Assembly (NCBI RefSeq): GCF_009720385.1
Contig: NZ_WARX01000007.1
Coordinates: 186,001 to 250,000, forward strand
Length of the DNA stretch: 64,000 nucleotides
DNA from: Catellatospora vulcania
GTDB taxonomy: Bacteria > Actinomycetota > Actinomycetes > Mycobacteriales > Micromonosporaceae
Direction: 5' to 3'
The notes beneath the pieces are model-generated. The model had not been told where the DNA came from, ran no database searches, and saw only the letters and a list, made by a program, of their open reading frames with translations. A program made the position numbers and the translations under genes. Every line of letters starts with the position of its first letter. The stretch's first letter is position 1. Of the stretch, positions 50,563 through 58,765 are shown piece by piece.

Positions 50563-50906
50563 CAGCGCCCACCGAAGGGCGCCGGGACCGAGTTCCGCTC
50601 AACTGCCGGGTACGTGGCGTCAAGCTTCCCGGCTGTAGCAGCGTCTGTGGCCGTGTACGCCTGCGCTGCCATCGTCAGTTCCCGCGCGCTTCCAGTCAGC
50701 GCCTGGACGGCGTTGGCCAGCCGGTCGCTCAACAGTCGCTGGAAGGCGTGGTGGTCGTCGTTCATCGCGACGATGAAGCCCGTGCCCAACAGCCCGAAGT
50801 CGACGTACCTGCCGTGGTAGTCCGCGGCTGCCGCAAGATGCTCACCGCTGTCCTCATACTTTCCGGCGGCAGTACGCACCGCTTCCGGCTCAACCCGGAA
50901 CGCCAT
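50562..50906 (-). CDS. EspC-like ESX (type VII) substrate
   Basis: A 114-residue helical-hairpin protein starting MAFRVEPEAVRTAAGKYEDS, the pattern of the EspC/ESX-1 excreted protein family (VxPexLrxxA...). The middle GLLGTGFIVAMNDDHHAFQR and the second helix RLANAVQALTGSARELTMAA fit. It is the first gene of the leftward ESX-like operon 50906 to 49186 and probably forms a heterodimer with the WXG-like product. Its promoter lies in the CTTCCG-box region. Confidence 0.75.
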   Translation of the reverse strand: MAFRVEPEAVRTAAGKYEDSGEHLAAAADYHGRYVDFGLLGTGFIVAMNDDHHAFQRLLSDRLANAVQALTGSARELTMAAQAYTATDAATAGKLDATYPAVERNSVPAPFGGR

Positions 50907-51261
50907 CCGGGAGGAGCCGGCCTACTTCCGCCCCTGCTTCCGGGGTAACCCGCATGCGGACGCCGTACTACTTCCGGACGCAGCTTCCGCTCTGAAACTC
51001 GGATGCGGGGTGCATGCGGCAGCAGCCACCGTGGGGTAGTCACAAGCCGGCATTGCCGACGAGCGGAAGTTGTGCGACTCCACCCTCTGAACTTCACCCC
51101 AGAGCGACCGGAAGTACACCAGAAGACAGGCGGTCTTCCTGTGAAGCTGGGACGCACGCGCACGTGTCCGGCTTCCGGAGTCGGTAGCGGAAGTGGGTGG
51201 GACAGGGCCTGTGGAGGGCTGAAGTCGCCGCGCCTCACGTCTTCGACTTCATCCCGGAAGT
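50881..51261. repeat. Array of ten CTTCCG/CGGAAG boxes
   Basis: CTTCCG occurs at about 50882, 50925, 50937, 50971, 50984 and 51172, and its complement CGGAAG at about 51064, 51109, 51188 and 51255. Most copies extend to (A/G)CTTCCG(G/C). Copies in the left half all point one way and most in the right half point the other. CATGCGG also occurs three times (about 50953, 51012 and 51284). The stretch 50907-51408 is otherwise non-coding. It could be a replication origin with iterons or a multi-site operator controlling the ESX operon and the lipoprotein gene. Confidence 0.6.
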
Positions 51262-51408
51262 TCAGGGGAAGGCGGAGGTCGGCCACATGCGGCCAGCCAG
51301 CCGTAAGCCGGTCGTCGACGCTCGGGTAGCTCCTACGGCTCACGTCGACAGAACGGAATTTAATGGCTGACTTACCGTGGCTATGCGGTAACCCAACTAA
51401 GCCGAACG

Positions 51409-52269
51409 ATGGTGCCGAGTCATTTACGTAGCCCACAGACTTCCGTGGTGACTAGTTCTCGTCGTCGAGTCTCCGCTGCCTTGGCAACCTGCATGCTGAT
51501 CATCGGTGCTGCTGGGTGCAGTTCTCCGGCACCTGCACCGGTCGCGGCTCCATCTGCCTCTCCATCGGCACGACCATCCGCACCGACGAGTGCTGCTGCG
51601 AGCCCGTCCCCTTCCGTGTCTCCTTCGCCGTGGACACCGCCGCCGGTGACCGTCGCCTTCACTTGCGATGACACGACCTACACCATCCCCATGGACGCCA
51701 AAGGCGCTCCGGTGTTCACCAAGGTCTGGACAGCAAAGGTCGACTACTGCGATGGCTACGGAAGCGACGACAAGATCGCGCGAAGTACCCCTACCTTGAC
51801 CGCAGTCGAAGCTGCCGTCGATCGGCTGCTGGGTCATGAGGAGTACGACAGCACGCTTGCGGACATTTACGTTGTCTGCGCCATGGTGGACCCGGGCAGC
51901 GACTACGCGGGGACCGACGAGATGGCAGTCACAGACACGAGAGAGATCAAGGCCGCGCTCGCCCTTTGTCCAAAGCACCCTCGCGCCAGCCGGTGGAAGC
52001 TAGTCATTGCGGGCCGGATCTTTGAAGATGGCACCTACCTTGTCGGGCAGCAGGCCAAACCCGGAGATTACGTCAAGCCTGGGACCTACGTGATCCAGCT
52101 TGGCCCAGACGACGGAACCATCCACGATTGCTACTGGGAACGTACCAACAAGTCGGGGAACATCATCGCCAACAACTTCATCCTGAGCGCGAAGCGTGTG
52201 CAGGTCACGATCAGGTCCGGCGATTACAGCTTCATGTCTCGGGACTGCGGCACCTGGCGCCCGCTGTGA
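51409..52269 (+). CDS. Hypothetical lipoprotein
   Basis: Up to 286 residues (start at GTG 51409 or a nearby GTG). The lipobox is ATCMLIIGAAGCSS, followed by a long Ala/Pro/Ser linker (residues 42-78). The globular part has three to five Cys residues (FTCDDTTYTIPMD, KVDYCDGYGSDD, YVVCAMVDPG) and ends with a beta-rich segment (KPGDYVKPGTYVIQLGPDDG, DCYWERTNKSGNIIANNFIL), a pattern recurrent in actinomycete lipoproteins. It would be anchored on the outer face of the membrane, perhaps as a surface exclusion or sensing protein. No specific function can be assigned. Confidence 0.7.
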   Translation: MVPSHLRSPQTSVVTSSRRRVSAALATCMLIIGAAGCSSPAPAPVAAPSASPSARPSAPTSAAASPSPSVSPSPWTPPPVTVAFTCDDTTYTIPMDAKGAPVFTKVWTAKVDYCDGYGSDDKIARSTPTLTAVEAAVDRLLGHEEYDSTLADIYVVCAMVDPGSDYAGTDEMAVTDTREIKAALALCPKHPRASRWKLVIAGRIFEDGTYLVGQQAKPGDYVKPGTYVIQLGPDDGTIHDCYWERTNKSGNIIANNFILSAKRVQVTIRSGDYSFMSRDCGTWRPL

Positions 52270-52380
52270 CTTGCGGATTAAGGGGCAGCCGCCTTCCCCT
52301 CACCGGCATGGGCCACGTGAGCGAAGGCCTTGACCCGCATCGCCTAGATCCTGAGGCCCTTAGTTAGTTGACGATGCCAG

Positions 52381-52417
52381 CGAGTGGCCCCGGACACGGT
52401 TGGTCAGGGGCCACTCG
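52381..52417 (-). terminator. Hairpin terminator for the 52425-52682 gene
   Basis: CGAGTGGCCCC (52381-52391) pairs perfectly with GGGGCCACTCG (52407-52417) across a 15-base loop, seven bases past the stop of the leftward gene. Confidence 0.7.
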
Positions 52418-52424
52418 GTCTGAT

Positions 52425-52682
52425 TCAGGAGAGCAGCATCTCGTGCTGATGGCCGTCACACGTGAGCGGGGCCGGCTCTCGCTCCGCAAGCACCTCGGTC
52501 ACCCGCCCTGCCGGCACCCTTGCGATGGCCATGCACCTCCTCCTGTGCTCCATGACAGAACGCGCATACAGCAGCCCCACGTGGGCGAGGCTCGTGACGG
52601 TCAGACTGGCCCAGGCGTACCAGGGCAAGCCGACTGCCGCTGCCGCAGCCGCCGTGCCGTTCAAAGCGAACGCCGTTCTCAT
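52425..52682 (-). CDS. Small membrane protein with basic cytoplasmic segment
   Basis: An 85-residue protein (MRTAFALNGTAAAAAAVGLP) with one or two hydrophobic helices, then VMEHRRRCMAIARVPAGR and a tail containing CDGHQHEM. GGGAGAGGTCTGCG gives a strong ribosome binding site, and a perfect hairpin follows the stop, so it is a well-delimited single-gene unit. No family was recognised. Confidence 0.6.
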   Translation of the reverse strand: MRTAFALNGTAAAAAAVGLPWYAWASLTVTSLAHVGLLYARSVMEHRRRCMAIARVPAGRVTEVLAEREPAPLTCDGHQHEMLLS

Positions 52683-52825
52683 CGCAGACCTCTCCCGTTG
52701 TTGGCTTGCGCCGAAGACCTCTTTCAGGGCCTGAAAACAGTGTCTGCGCAGTTCAGACCGGGTTGTGTTTAAGCGTGTTATCGAGGCAAACCTTGGTGCA
52801 GGTGTGCGTCGGCGTACGGGACCGT

Positions 52826-52867
52826 GTGATCCAATGGCTTACGCTGCCGTTGTGTGTTATCCAGTGG
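52826..52867 (+). promoter_or_regulatory. Two 12-bp direct repeats 30 bp apart upstream of regulator gene
   Basis: GTGATCCAATGG (52826-52837) and GTTATCCAGTGG (52856-52867) match at 10 of 12 bases and are 30 bp apart, close to three helical turns. A weaker copy (GTTATCGAGGCA) lies at 52777. They sit 46 to 136 bases upstream of the 52913 gene, a position suited to autoregulation by its product. Confidence 0.4.
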
Positions 52868-52912
52868 AGAACGTTGTTTACTGGCCCGTTCCTCGTCAGA
52901 GTCAGGACTCAT

Positions 52913-53410
52913 GTGCCCAAGCGTCTGACCATGCCAACCGAGGCCGAACTTCCTCATGGCCCACACCGTGCCTTCGTAGCCGAGTTGTTCTCCCTTTACC
53001 GCGCCGCCGACAGCCCTCCGCTCGAAGAGCTTGAAGCGTGGATCAAGGAAAATGAGGAGCTGAAGGGCGCACCGAGTAGAGAACTGATCCGGCGCGTGCT
53101 CAAAGGCAAGGCGGTGCCGTACAGGTGGCTGAACGTCGAGGCCATCGCCCATGCGTTGATGGTGGCCGCCGGTTATAAGCCGGACGACATGGTCATGTAC
53201 GAAATCGACTACAACGATCACAGGCCCGCGCCCCGCATGGTGATCGTGAGGATGCTCTGGCGTTCCGCTGTTGATGGCGACGATCTGCCAATCCGGGAGT
53301 TGGCCCCGCCTTCTCAGGCGAGACGGGCGTCCTTCACAGATGATCCATGGGCTACGGCCGCCCCGGCCGGCGGTTCGGGTGGCAACTTCGACGATGAGCC
53401 GCCGTTCTGA
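52913..53410 (+). CDS. HTH-like regulator-type protein upstream of the helicase-nuclease
   Basis: A 165-residue protein from GTG 52913 (ATG 52931 is an alternative). The helical domain reads HRAFVAELFSLYRAADSPPL, LEAWIKENEELKGAPSREL, IRRVLKGKAVPYRWLNVEAI, which resembles the truncated helix-turn-helix regulators common in actinomycetes (RELYxxAGxPSxRxIAxxx...SxxTVxRVLxG). The second half is a flexible Pro/Gly/Asp-rich tail ending GNFDDEPPF. It is followed after about 110 bases by the helicase-nuclease gene on the same strand and may regulate it or act with it. Confidence 0.65.
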   Translation: MPKRLTMPTEAELPHGPHRAFVAELFSLYRAADSPPLEELEAWIKENEELKGAPSRELIRRVLKGKAVPYRWLNVEAIAHALMVAAGYKPDDMVMYEIDYNDHRPAPRMVIVRMLWRSAVDGDDLPIRELAPPSQARRASFTDDPWATAAPAGGSGGNFDDEPPF

Positions 53411-53523
53411 CGTACCGCCAAACTCAACCTCGCGACTCAGGCGTCTTCCGCCGAGCGGTTGATCTCTCCGGCTTGAGCACGTGAATCACACCCCACGGCG
53501 TTAGGCTGCGTGCTCGCCGGCGG

Positions 53524-56079
53524 ATGAGTACGCCGCAAGAGTCAGGGGGATTCACAGTGCCGTTGGATCTGAGCAGAATCGGAGCCGACCGGGAGGAAGC
53601 TCTGCTTCGCCCGCGTGAGATCTACACGGCACTACCGCACCGCCCGTGGCCATACCTTCGTCAAGAGCAAGGCGAGGTACTGGACAAGTGGTTCGAGGCT
53701 CGCCACCAACGTGACATCGTCATCAAGCAGAACACGGGTGGAGGCAAGACTGTCGCTGGGCTTCTCATCGCCCAAAGCACGCTGAACGAAGAAGTCGGCA
53801 AGGCGGTCTACCTGGCTCCCGACAAGTACCTGGCGGCTCAGGTGCGCGCGGAGGCACACCGCCTTGGGCTTGCCACCGCGGACGATCCCCGCGATCCTGC
53901 GTTCCTGACGCAGGAGGCGATCCTCGTCACCAACTTCTACAAGCTGATCAACGGACGCTCCGTCTTCGGTGTACTAGGCGACGGGCGTGACGTGATCGAC
54001 CTCGGCGTGGTCGTGGTGGATGACGCCCACGCTGCGCTCGCGACCACCGAGGGCCAGTTCCGTCTGACTATCCCCAACAGCCACAGCGCGTACGAGACGT
54101 TGCTGACGTGGTTTACGGAGGATCTCAAACAGCAGTCGGTGAAGCAGTACCGGGACATCCGCAGCGGTGACACGAGTGCAGCGTCGAGAATCCCCTTCTG
54201 GTCGTGGTCGGCCAGGCATGGTGACGTCATGGAGTTGCTCCACGGACACCGCAACGAAGATGAGTTCATGTTCGTGTGGCCGCTGATCTCCGACGTGCTG
54301 CACTTGTGCTCCGCGACCGTAACTTCACGCGGCATCGAAATTCGGCCTCCGGCACCACCCATCCGGCGTATTCCGGCCTTCGCCAACGCCAAGCGCCGTG
54401 TGTACCTGACCGCCACCCTCGCCGACGACAGCGTCCTTGTCACGAACTTCGACGCTGAACCTCGCCTTCTGAGCCGGCCAGTCACGCCCAACAGCGCCGC
54501 TGACCTCGGCGACCGGCTGATCCTCGCACCCCTCACAATCAACAGAGATCTCGACGATGAGGCGGTCCGGAAGCTGGCAGCTGACTTCGCGCGGGGTGAC
54601 CGCGACGGTGACGGCGTTGTTGACGCCGAGCCCATCAACGTCGTCGTGATCGTGCCCGGCGATTGGGCAGCGGACGCTTGGCGGCCGTACGGGGCGCAGG
54701 TTCATCGAGCTGGCACCCTCGAAGATGTCGTTGCCACGCTACGAGCTGGCCATGTCGGGCTGGTGGTATTGGTCAACAAGTACGACGGCGTGGACCTGCC
54801 GGGGGACGCTTGCCGACTCCTCGTCCTTGACGGGGTTCCCCGCCCGATGGACGGCGTAGAACGGCGCGAGGCTCTTGCGCTCGCCGACAGCCCGGCCCGG
54901 ATCGCGAGAATGGTTCAACGCATCGAGCAGGGCATGGGCCGAGGCGTGCGTGACAGTGAGGACTATTGCGCTGTGCTGCTCTTGGGGGCGGCCCTCGGTG
55001 TCGCAACGTACGACTCGAAGCACCTCAATCTCTTCACGCCAGCTACGCAGGCGCAGTTGGAGCTGAGCCGAACCGTCGCCAACCAGATCCAGGGCGAAGG
55101 GCTCGCGTCGATTCGTGAGGCGCTCTCGGTATGCCTCTCCCGGAACGAGAACTGGGTGAAGCCGAGCAGACGAGCACTCGCCAAGATTAAGTACGCGGCC
55201 ACCAGCCTTATCCGCTCTGAAGTTGTCGCGTGCCGTCAGGCGTTCGACCATGCGGCGGCGGGACAATACAACGCAGCAGCCAACTCAATCCAGACCGCGA
55301 TGAATGCCGTGGACGACCTGGCCCTACGCGGGTGGCTCGGTGAGCAGAAGGCGAGTTATGTCGATCTGTTCGACCGTATCGCGGCACAGCGAGCACTGAC
55401 CACGGCACAGCGAGACAACCCGTTCATCCTCCGACCCGAGGCCGGCGTCAGTCCCGTGCAGGTCCGCGCTGCGGCCGTGCAGGCTCGGGCAGCAGCGGAG
55501 TACCTCAAGAACACCTATGCCGACGCCATGGAGCTAGTGCTGGGCGTCCGAATGCTGCTCGACGAAATTCAGTGGGACGAAGACCGCACTGACGATGCCG
55601 AGGCAGCTTGGCAGAAGCTCGGACTTCACCTGGGCTTCGCAAGTTCACGGCCGGAGAAGGAGTACGGCACCGGCCCCGACAACCTCTGGGCGCTCAGCAC
55701 AACTCAGCACGCCGTTATCGAGCTGAAGACTGGATGCATTACTACAACCATCTCCAAGCACGATCTTGACCAGCTGGGAGGAAGTGTCCGTTGGGATGCG
55801 CAGCATCACCCAGACGTAGCTCAAGTGCCGATCTTGCTGCACCCAAGTAGGACTCCTCACATCCTTGCCACGCCCGTCACCGGCATGCGGATCGTCACAA
55901 AAGAAAAGATGGAGCTTCTGAAGCTCGCGGTGAGGACGTTCGCCACTGAGCTGGCTAACGGACTGGGTCGCTGGGGGGATGAGCAGGCCGTAGCTGCGCA
56001 ACTCACGAGCTGCAAATTGACGGGGACACAGCTGTTCCTGCACTACACCGACCCGCCCACCCCGCCGGCTGCCAACTGA
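53524..56079 (+). CDS. Superfamily 2 helicase with C-terminal PD-(D/E)XK nuclease domain
   Basis: An 851-residue two-part protein. Helicase motifs are Q-like PYLRQEQGEVLDKWF, Walker A KQNTGGGKT (69-77), DEAH-like DDAH (166-169), TATLA (296-300), and motif VI QGMGRGVRD (469-477), an XPD/DinG-like reading. After a helical middle (about 500-690), residues 690-850 form a nuclease-like fold: GTGPDNLWAL (D719), HAVIELKTG (E733-x-K735) and QLGGSVRW (750-757), a standard PD-(D/E)XK series. It is a single-chain helicase-nuclease, a plan used by several phage-defence proteins, but I cannot match it to a named one. A TAGGCT box 17 bases upstream suits a near-leaderless start. Confidence 0.85.
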   Translation: MSTPQESGGFTVPLDLSRIGADREEALLRPREIYTALPHRPWPYLRQEQGEVLDKWFEARHQRDIVIKQNTGGGKTVAGLLIAQSTLNEEVGKAVYLAPDKYLAAQVRAEAHRLGLATADDPRDPAFLTQEAILVTNFYKLINGRSVFGVLGDGRDVIDLGVVVVDDAHAALATTEGQFRLTIPNSHSAYETLLTWFTEDLKQQSVKQYRDIRSGDTSAASRIPFWSWSARHGDVMELLHGHRNEDEFMFVWPLISDVLHLCSATVTSRGIEIRPPAPPIRRIPAFANAKRRVYLTATLADDSVLVTNFDAEPRLLSRPVTPNSAADLGDRLILAPLTINRDLDDEAVRKLAADFARGDRDGDGVVDAEPINVVVIVPGDWAADAWRPYGAQVHRAGTLEDVVATLRAGHVGLVVLVNKYDGVDLPGDACRLLVLDGVPRPMDGVERREALALADSPARIARMVQRIEQGMGRGVRDSEDYCAVLLLGAALGVATYDSKHLNLFTPATQAQLELSRTVANQIQGEGLASIREALSVCLSRNENWVKPSRRALAKIKYAATSLIRSEVVACRQAFDHAAAGQYNAAANSIQTAMNAVDDLALRGWLGEQKASYVDLFDRIAAQRALTTAQRDNPFILRPEAGVSPVQVRAAAVQARAAAEYLKNTYADAMELVLGVRMLLDEIQWDEDRTDDAEAAWQKLGLHLGFASSRPEKEYGTGPDNLWALSTTQHAVIELKTGCITTTISKHDLDQLGGSVRWDAQHHPDVAQVPILLHPSRTPHILATPVTGMRIVTKEKMELLKLAVRTFATELANGLGRWGDEQAVAAQLTSCKLTGTQLFLHYTDPPTPPAAN

Positions 56080-56103
56080 GCCGTTCGCGCCGTCGCGGGT
56101 CCG

Positions 56104-56694
56104 TTAGTCGACTCCGCCACGGCGCGACCGCATCTGCCTGTCCCCAACCCCCGTTCGGAGGTTCCGGCGAATCTCGGCCTTGGCAAAGTTCACCAAGTTG
56201 TCGATGCATATCGCAGCACCTAGGTAGGTGATCTGAGGTTTACGCAGAGCGTGCTCGTACCGACTGAGGTACTGCTCGAACCTCGCGTTCGCGATGTTGT
56301 GTGCGTGCGCGAATGATCGAAGTTGAGGAATGATCTCCAGGCCACGTCGTTCCAGCTCGCTTATGGGCACGCGTTCGATGGACGGCGCGGCCAAGTCATG
56401 TCGGACTTCCCCCACTATCTGCCTCAGGTCACATTCGATCGGCGCATAGAGGCGAGCGACCTCTTCGCGCATGAGGAAGTGGTTGTAAAGCAGCACGGCC
56501 GCAACTGCAGCCAACGAGAACGCAACCACCTCGGAGATCATGTTGAGGATAAACGGGTGATCTACCAACCAGTCGAACTGCCAGCATTCGAGGTAGATCC
56601 CCAAAGCGAAGAAGGCGGCTCCAATCACGCCAAAGAGGCGTACCAGCGTCAACGGTGCCTTGTGGTCCAAAGTTTTCCCTTCAGATTCGTTCAC
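56104..56694 (-). CDS. Two-helix membrane hypothetical protein
   Basis: A 196-residue protein with two membrane helices (LVRLFGVIGAAFFALGIYLE and ISEVVAFSLAAVAAVLLYNH) followed by a soluble helical region (RREEVARLYAPIECDLRQI type). It converges with the helicase-nuclease, separated by 24 bases. No family was recognised. A role as membrane partner of the nuclease cannot be tested from sequence. Confidence 0.6.
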   Translation of the reverse strand: MNESEGKTLDHKAPLTLVRLFGVIGAAFFALGIYLECWQFDWLVDHPFILNMISEVVAFSLAAVAAVLLYNHFLMREEVARLYAPIECDLRQIVGEVRHDLAAPSIERVPISELERRGLEIIPQLRSFAHAHNIANARFEQYLSRYEHALRKPQITYLGAAICIDNLVNFAKAEIRRNLRTGVGDRQMRSRRGGVD

Positions 56695-56703
56695 CTCAAT
56701 GAC

Positions 56704-56735
56704 GTCAGGGGAGACCGTTACCGGCCTCCCCTGAC
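56704..56735 (-). terminator. Hairpin terminator
   Basis: GTCAGGGGAG (56704-56713) pairs perfectly with CTCCCCTGAC (56726-56735) across a 12-base loop. It follows the 56755-56985 gene on the minus strand and lies ahead of the 56694 start. Confidence 0.65.
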
Positions 56736-56754
56736 ATCGTTGAGCCCCTTGTCG

Positions 56755-56985
56755 CTAGTGCTTCACCGTCCAGACAACGGCAATAGCGGCGCTGACCAAA
56801 ACGATGGTCAGGACGCAAAGTCGGGTGGTTCGGCCCCAGCTTGCCAGCGCGTGCCGGACCACCCGAGCCAGCTCAGTCACAGCGACAGACAACCAGCCCT
56901 CCAGCGATTCACCCCCTTTGGGTACAGGCGTCGTGCGGCTCGGCCACGGCTGTCCCGCAGACAAAGGCAGTGGCCACCTGGCCAT
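56755..56985 (-). CDS. Small single-helix membrane protein
   Basis: Up to 76 residues. The C-terminal half reads ARVVRHALASWGRTTRLCVL then a membrane helix (TIVLVSAAIAVVWTVKH). The first 25 residues are Pro-rich and may be an over-long start; no good ribosome binding site is visible. A hairpin follows the stop. Small proteins with this ending are common in actinomycete mobile elements. Function unknown. Confidence 0.5.
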   Translation of the reverse strand: MARWPLPLSAGQPWPSRTTPVPKGGESLEGWLSVAVTELARVVRHALASWGRTTRLCVLTIVLVSAAIAVVWTVKH

Positions 56986-57185
56986 CGGTAAGGTCCACAG
57001 CTCAACTCCTCCAGCTCAGCGGCACTGCCAGCCGCATCTGCCCCATTTCACGGACGCACCCTTTAACGATTGACGGAGCTTGCGGGACTGTCGGAAGTCT
57101 GCATAGCAGCTCATGCGTGTCAGGCTTGCGCAATCCACCTATTTCGACCCCACGGGTCGCCGTCACCGCGACCTCTCGCGGCTAG

Positions 57186-57656
57186 CGTGATCACACCGCG
57201 GCCAGAACGGATCAAGTCGTCGAACCGCAGTTGATGAACATCTTCAACGACGGGAAGTGGCGGCACCTCAGGTTGCAGGCGAACATGCTCGCGGCCGGTC
57301 TCATCAACGACATCGAGGTGTCGCTCCCGTGGCCGAACATGCGCAGCATGGGGACGGCCGACGCCTCAGGGATCGTGCCCGACGACCACCCGAACCCGTT
57401 GTTCCGTGGGAAGACCTTCGGCGTTGAGCTGAAGGGCGTGAACATGTTCCAGTACAGCAAGTACATCAAGGAGGACACACAGCTCGCCCGGCACAAGTCG
57501 CAGTTCTACCGCTACATCCTCTCGGCGGGCTGGGATCTATACATCGTCTTGGGTGCCCGGCAACGTTCGCTACCGGACACCCAGACCTACCTCAGTGCGG
57601 ATAGTCGGATGCAGCAAGGTCCCTCGCGACAACGGCCAAGCCCTCGACGAAGGTGA
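57186..57656 (+). pseudogene. Truncated RecB/Cas4-like exonuclease fragment
   Basis: The frame opens after a TAG at 57183. It reads NIFNDGKWRHLRLQANMLAA, GLINDIEVSLPWP, MGTADASGIVPD, TFGVELKGVNMFQYSKYIKE and KSQFYRYILSAGWDLYIVLG. The order (His/Arg-rich helix, D in the (G)xxDAxG turn, E-x-K in VELKG, then a Q-x-x-x-Y helix) is that of RecB-like/YqaJ/Cas4 exonucleases found in phage replication modules. No upstream start encodes the missing N-terminus, and the C-terminus decays into RQRPSPRRR over the HNH gene. A TTG/ATG at 57231/57234 could start a short product. It looks like a fragment. Confidence 0.6.
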
Positions 57657-58382
57657 GCCCTCGCTGCGGGATGTAGTTTCGCGCACGACGGCACAGTAGG
57701 CAGTACACCTGGGTATAGCCCGTCGTGTGGTTGGTGGCGTACCTGCGGGTGTAGTCGTCGTAGGCGTGGCCGTTCACGCAGTATGGCTTCGGGACCCGGT
57801 AGGCACGAGCCGCACGCATGTTTTCCGCGTGGGTAACCAGCCGAAATGCGCGGGGTTGACGCACAGCCGAATGCGGCACAGATGGTCGACGCGAAGGTCC
57901 GCCGGAACGGGACCCACCCAAGCGGTCCAGAAGTAGCGGTGGGCCATCATCGACGTGTTCATGCCGAACGGGTTCCCAACCGTTGCGTACCCGTCCGTCG
58001 CACGTGGCTTGCCCTCGTAGATCCAGCAGCCTTCGGTGTTGACGTTGTAGCTCTTCCGCCGTGGCCCGCCCTTCGACTGCGGGACTGTGCCGTAGACCCA
58101 CATGCCGGCCTCGTACGGCTGCCCAAGGTCCACAGCTGACATCACCACGGACTCGCACATGCCGCAGATCGCCACGCGGGCACTGGGCGGCCCTTCCCAT
58201 CGGACGATGTTTCGAGGAGTCAGCCGATGCCCGAAGACGCACACCGATCTCGGCACCGACCGGAGGCTTCCGGGTGCAGCCCGCATTGGGCGCCCCTCCA
58301 TCCGCTCGAAGCAGATGAAGAGGTTTTCCCGCAGTGGGGATATCTCCATGGTTGTCGAGCGCGCGCCGCGCGTCAGGGTCAT
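57592..58382 (-). pseudogene. Frameshifted HNH endonuclease gene
   Basis: From ATG 58382 the frame encodes a Cys-rich start and then CWIYEGKPRATDGYATV and AHRYFWTAWVGPVPADLRVD followed by HLCRIRLCVNPAHF, the HNH_3 core (D-H-L-C-x-N/R-x-x-C-V-N-P-x-H). After PAHF the expected (L)RLVTHAENM continues only in another frame, where it reads FRLVTHAENMRAARAYRVPK then CVNGHAYDDYT and CLLCRRARNY. A one-base loss near 57843-57846 explains the break. The ATG overlaps the TGA of the 58382-58765 gene. The gene seems recently disabled because the downstream half is intact. Confidence 0.8.
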
Positions 58383-58765
58383 CACGCCCGCCCTCCCAGG
58401 GCCACGCTCGCGAAGATGCGCTTGGCGATGGGCTCCATGCGCTCCCACCGACTCCAGGTGTGCGGGTGCTCCCGTTCGTCGAGGAGTGCGTCGGCCAACT
58501 CCTGAGGGACGCTCGCGAACAACTTCCGCAGACGCTGCCAGGTGATCAGCTTGTCCTCGACGCGCTGGGATTGCGGACGCGGCGCGAAGGTGTACGAGAT
58601 GCCCTTCGGCCCGGACGACGCGCTGAACTCCTCCGTGCGGAACGCGCCGTTGCCCATCCGTGCCACCGCAGCATCGTGGTCGGTCAGAAAACTGTGGAGC
58701 ACGGACGACGGGATGAAGTGTCTGACGATGTGAGCCTCGTGCGGCAGAAGACGGATCTTCTTCAC
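58382..58765 (-). CDS. Hypothetical phage-module protein
   Basis: A 127-residue basic protein (MKKIRLLPHEAHIVRHFIPS). It overlaps both neighbours: its ATG lies inside the end of the 58762-58977 gene, and its TGA overlaps the HNH start. Features are SFLTDHDAAVARMGNGAFRT and RPQSQRVEDKLITWQRLRKL. No family was recognised. The tight coupling is typical of phage early gene clusters. Confidence 0.6.
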   Translation of the reverse strand: MKKIRLLPHEAHIVRHFIPSSVLHSFLTDHDAAVARMGNGAFRTEEFSASSGPKGISYTFAPRPQSQRVEDKLITWQRLRKLFASVPQELADALLDEREHPHTWSRWERMEPIAKRIFASVALGGRA

